Source: JANOBJ01 sp031411575
GTDB lineage: Bacteria > Pseudomonadota > Gammaproteobacteria > Burkholderiales > Burkholderiaceae_C
Assembly: GCA_031411575.1 (NCBI GenBank)
Contig: JANOBJ010000038.1
Location: 1-21,427 of the forward strand
Direction: 5' to 3'
Length of the DNA stretch: 21,427 nt
Each line of letters starts with the position of its first letter. Position 1 is the first letter of the stretch. Below, in pieces: positions 19,545 through 21,427 of this stretch. The translations under genes were made by a program, and so were the position numbers. The notes beneath the pieces are model-generated. The model was not told the DNA's origin. It ran no database searches and worked only from the letters and a program-made list of their open reading frames with translations.

Positions 19545-21221
19545 TTATTTCTTGTCGCGCAGCTCACGCCGCAGGATCTTGCCCACCGGCGTCTTGGGCA
19601 GGTCGGTGCGGAACTCCACCACCTTGGGCTGCTTGTAGCCGGTGAGGTTTTCCTTGCAGTAGGCGCGCACCTGCGCTTCGGTCAGGTCGGGGTTCTTCTT
19701 GACAATCACCAGCTTCACCGCCTCGCCTGATTTTTCGTCGGCCACGCCCACGCAGGCGCATTCCATCACGCCGTCCAGCTTGGCCACCACGTCTTCGATC
19801 TCGTTGGGGTAGACGTTGAAGCCGCTCACCAGGATCATGTCCTTCTTGCGGTCGACAATTTTGTAGTAGCCGCGCTCGTCCACGGTGCCAATGTCGCCCG
19901 ACTTGAAGTAGCCATCAGGCGTCATGACCTTGGCGGTTTCGTCCGGCCGCTGCCAGTAGCCGGCCATCACCTGCGGGCCCTTGATGGCGATCTCGCCGGG
20001 CTGGCCGGGGGGCACTTCGTTGCCATCGTCGTCCAGCAGCTTGAAATACGTGCTGGGCAAGGGCACGCCGATGGTGCCGGTGTACTCGGTGCTGGTGGTG
20101 GGGTTGCAACTGGCGGAGGGCGAGGTTTCGGACAGGCCGTAGCCTTCGCAGATCGGGCAACCGGTCTTTTCAAGCCAGAGCTTGGCCACGGCGCCCTGCA
20201 CCGCCATGCCGCCGCCCACCGATATCTTGAGGTGCTTCCAGTTGACGGTGTTGAAATCCGGGTGGTTGGCCAAGCCGTTGAACAGTGTGTTCACTGCGGG
20301 GAAGCTGTGGATGGTGTGCTTGGACAACTCCTTGAGCACGCCCGGCAAGTCACGCGGGTTGGGGATCAGGATCAGCTTGCCGCCGTTGCGCATGGACAGC
20401 ATCATGCCGACCGTGAACGCGAAGATGTGGTACAGCGGCAGCGCGCAGACGCCGGTGGGCTGCTCGCCGGCCGGAATCTTGTCCATCACTGGCTGGTTCC
20501 ACACTTCCGACTGCAGCACATTGGCGATCACGTTGCGGTGCAGCAGCACGGCGCCCTTGGAAACGCCCGTAGTGCCCCCGGTGTACTGCAGCACGGCTAC
20601 ATCGTCGGGCTTGATTTCGGATTTCTTGAGCGTGCCGCGGGTGCCCTGGGCCACGGCCTCATTGAAGCGCACCGCGCCGGGCAGGTTGAAGGCGGGCACC
20701 ATCTTCTTGACGTTGCGCACCACGTAGTTCACCAACGCACCCTTGAGCAGGCCCAGCTGGTCGCCCATGGCGCACAGCACCACGTGCTTGACCGGCGTGG
20801 CCGCCACGCACTGCTGCAAGGTGCCGGCAAAGTTCTCGATGATGACGATGGCCTTGGCGCCGGAGTCCTTGAGCTGGTGCTCCAACTCGCGCGGGGTGTA
20901 GAGCGGGTTCACGTTGACGACCACGAAGCCAGCGCGCAGGATGGCGGCGACCGCCACCGGGTACTGCGGCACGTTGGGCATCATGATCGCGACGCGGTCG
21001 CCCTTGGTGAGGCCCAGGCCCTGCAGGTAAGCAGCCAGCGCGCGGCTGAGCGAATCCGTCTGCCCGAAGGTGATGTCCTTGCCCATGAAGCTGTAGGCGA
21101 CGCGGCTGGCGTACTTCTGGAAGCTTTCTTCCATGAGTGCCACCAGAGATGTGTACTGCGAGGGGTCAATGTCAGCCGGCACGCCGGGGGAATAGGCGCG
21201 CAGCCATGGACGGTCACTCAT
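19545..21221 (-). CDS. fadD: Long-chain fatty acid-CoA ligase
   Basis: AMP-forming acyl-CoA synthetase activating long-chain fatty acids for beta-oxidation, probably at the inner face of the cytoplasmic membrane. The 558 residues carry the AMP-binding P-loop YTGGTTGVSKG (213-223), LPLYHIFAFT (261-270), EGYGLSETSP (359-368), GYFKSGDIG, the FadD signature DRKKDMILVSGFNVYPNEIE, and the C-terminal catalytic lysine in PVGKILRREL (about 548). Length matches E. coli FadD (561). The ATG at 21221-21219 has GGAGAAG 5 nt upstream. It ends in a strong terminator. The 29-nt gene fragment upstream at the window edge could belong to the same fatty-acid context, but this is unproven. Confidence 0.95.
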   Translation of the reverse strand: MSDRPWLRAYSPGVPADIDPSQYTSLVALMEESFQKYASRVAYSFMGKDITFGQTDSLSRALAAYLQGLGLTKGDRVAIMMPNVPQYPVAVAAILRAGFVVVNVNPLYTPRELEHQLKDSGAKAIVIIENFAGTLQQCVAATPVKHVVLCAMGDQLGLLKGALVNYVVRNVKKMVPAFNLPGAVRFNEAVAQGTRGTLKKSEIKPDDVAVLQYTGGTTGVSKGAVLLHRNVIANVLQSEVWNQPVMDKIPAGEQPTGVCALPLYHIFAFTVGMMLSMRNGGKLILIPNPRDLPGVLKELSKHTIHSFPAVNTLFNGLANHPDFNTVNWKHLKISVGGGMAVQGAVAKLWLEKTGCPICEGYGLSETSPSASCNPTTSTEYTGTIGVPLPSTYFKLLDDDGNEVPPGQPGEIAIKGPQVMAGYWQRPDETAKVMTPDGYFKSGDIGTVDERGYYKIVDRKKDMILVSGFNVYPNEIEDVVAKLDGVMECACVGVADEKSGEAVKLVIVKKNPDLTEAQVRAYCKENLTGYKQPKVVEFRTDLPKTPVGKILRRELRDKK

Positions 21222-21398
21222 TTGTCTTCTCCAAAAATCCCAAAACTACTTCAGGCTGGCGCGGATTGTGTCGCCACCCCGCCGCTGTGGGTTACTGTGT
21301 TTTCCCTAGGAAATTCGAGAGTGGCGGCTCTAAATTCGCCCGCTTTTTGTCTGCTCTGAATGCGCCGCTGGAAACGGCGGCAGGACCACCTGACCCGA
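21222..21398. other. Intergenic gap upstream of the acyl-CoA ligase gene
   Basis: About 177 nt between the ligase start and the stop of the next minus-strand frame. It has the ligase Shine-Dalgarno, an A/T-richer central part with two AAATTCG copies (around 21311 and 21332), and a GCCGC/GCGGC hairpin near 21363-21380 without a T-run. No FadR-type operator or clear promoter was identified. Confidence 0.4.
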
Positions 21399-21427
21399 CT
21401 ATTCGATCGCCTTGCCCATGTCCTCGA
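21399..21427 (-). CDS. C-terminal end of an unidentified protein (runs off window)
   Basis: The minus strand reads EDMGKAIE followed by TAG at 21401-21399. Only eight codons are visible, so the family cannot be named and the coding assignment itself is tentative. It is supported mainly by the expected gene spacing and strand. Confidence 0.35.

Overview
The window reads as ordinary chromosome from a high-GC betaproteobacterium, most likely family Comamonadaceae (Burkholderiales: Polaromonas, Rhodoferax, Acidovorax or Variovorax type). I base this on the protein flavour, the gene order bamE-dapB-exbB-exbD-leuS-lptE with fur divergent, the hpf-ptsN-hprK block, and two small repeat families that I associate with this family. 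No species can be named from the sequence alone.

Layout. Positions 1-297 hold the start of gshA (minus strand, running off the window). Positions 431-12037 are a long minus-strand run, read right to left: bamE, dapB, exbB, exbD, leuS, lptE, an Lrp/AsnC regulator, rocD, holA, proA and a DUF6352-type gene. It combines envelope assembly (BamE, LptE), energy coupling (ExbB/ExbD), lysine/cell-wall precursor synthesis (DapB), translation (LeuS), replication (HolA) and proline/ornithine metabolism (RocD, ProA). Several junctions are tight: leuS/lptE has a 2-nt gap, holA/proA overlap as ATGA, and proA/DUF6352 overlap as TTGA. fur (12151-12594, plus) diverges from bamE and converges on hprK. Positions 12612-14685 carry hprK, ptsN and hpf on the minus strand (nitrogen-PTS and ribosome hibernation), with a strong terminator after hpf and a separate predicted promoter for ptsN. 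An MFS transporter (minus) diverges from a patatin-like phospholipase (plus). The plus-strand corA follows behind a REP-like inverted repeat. An MTA/SAH nucleosidase and a long-chain acyl-CoA ligase on the minus strand complete the window, which ends in 29 nt of a further minus-strand gene.

The genes are mostly housekeeping and I see no defence island, prophage, CRISPR array, transposase gene or rRNA/tRNA. The unusual material is in the small repeats. One A/T-rich mini-palindrome family (consensus GCTACTATTTTAGTAGC with flanks) appears at least four times, plus a diverged copy. Two copies lie in frame inside proA and leuS, one lies over the stop codon of the nucleosidase gene, and the diverged copy is in frame inside that same gene. 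A second, GC-rich family occupies three intergenic gaps. A perfect 30-bp inverted repeat ends 5 nt before corA. The rocD frame carries an unusual 43-residue tail that begins at a possible further repeat. A perfect FNR-type palindrome lies upstream of hpf.

No gene-free stretch exceeds about 210 nt; what each of the larger gaps contains is listed among the features.
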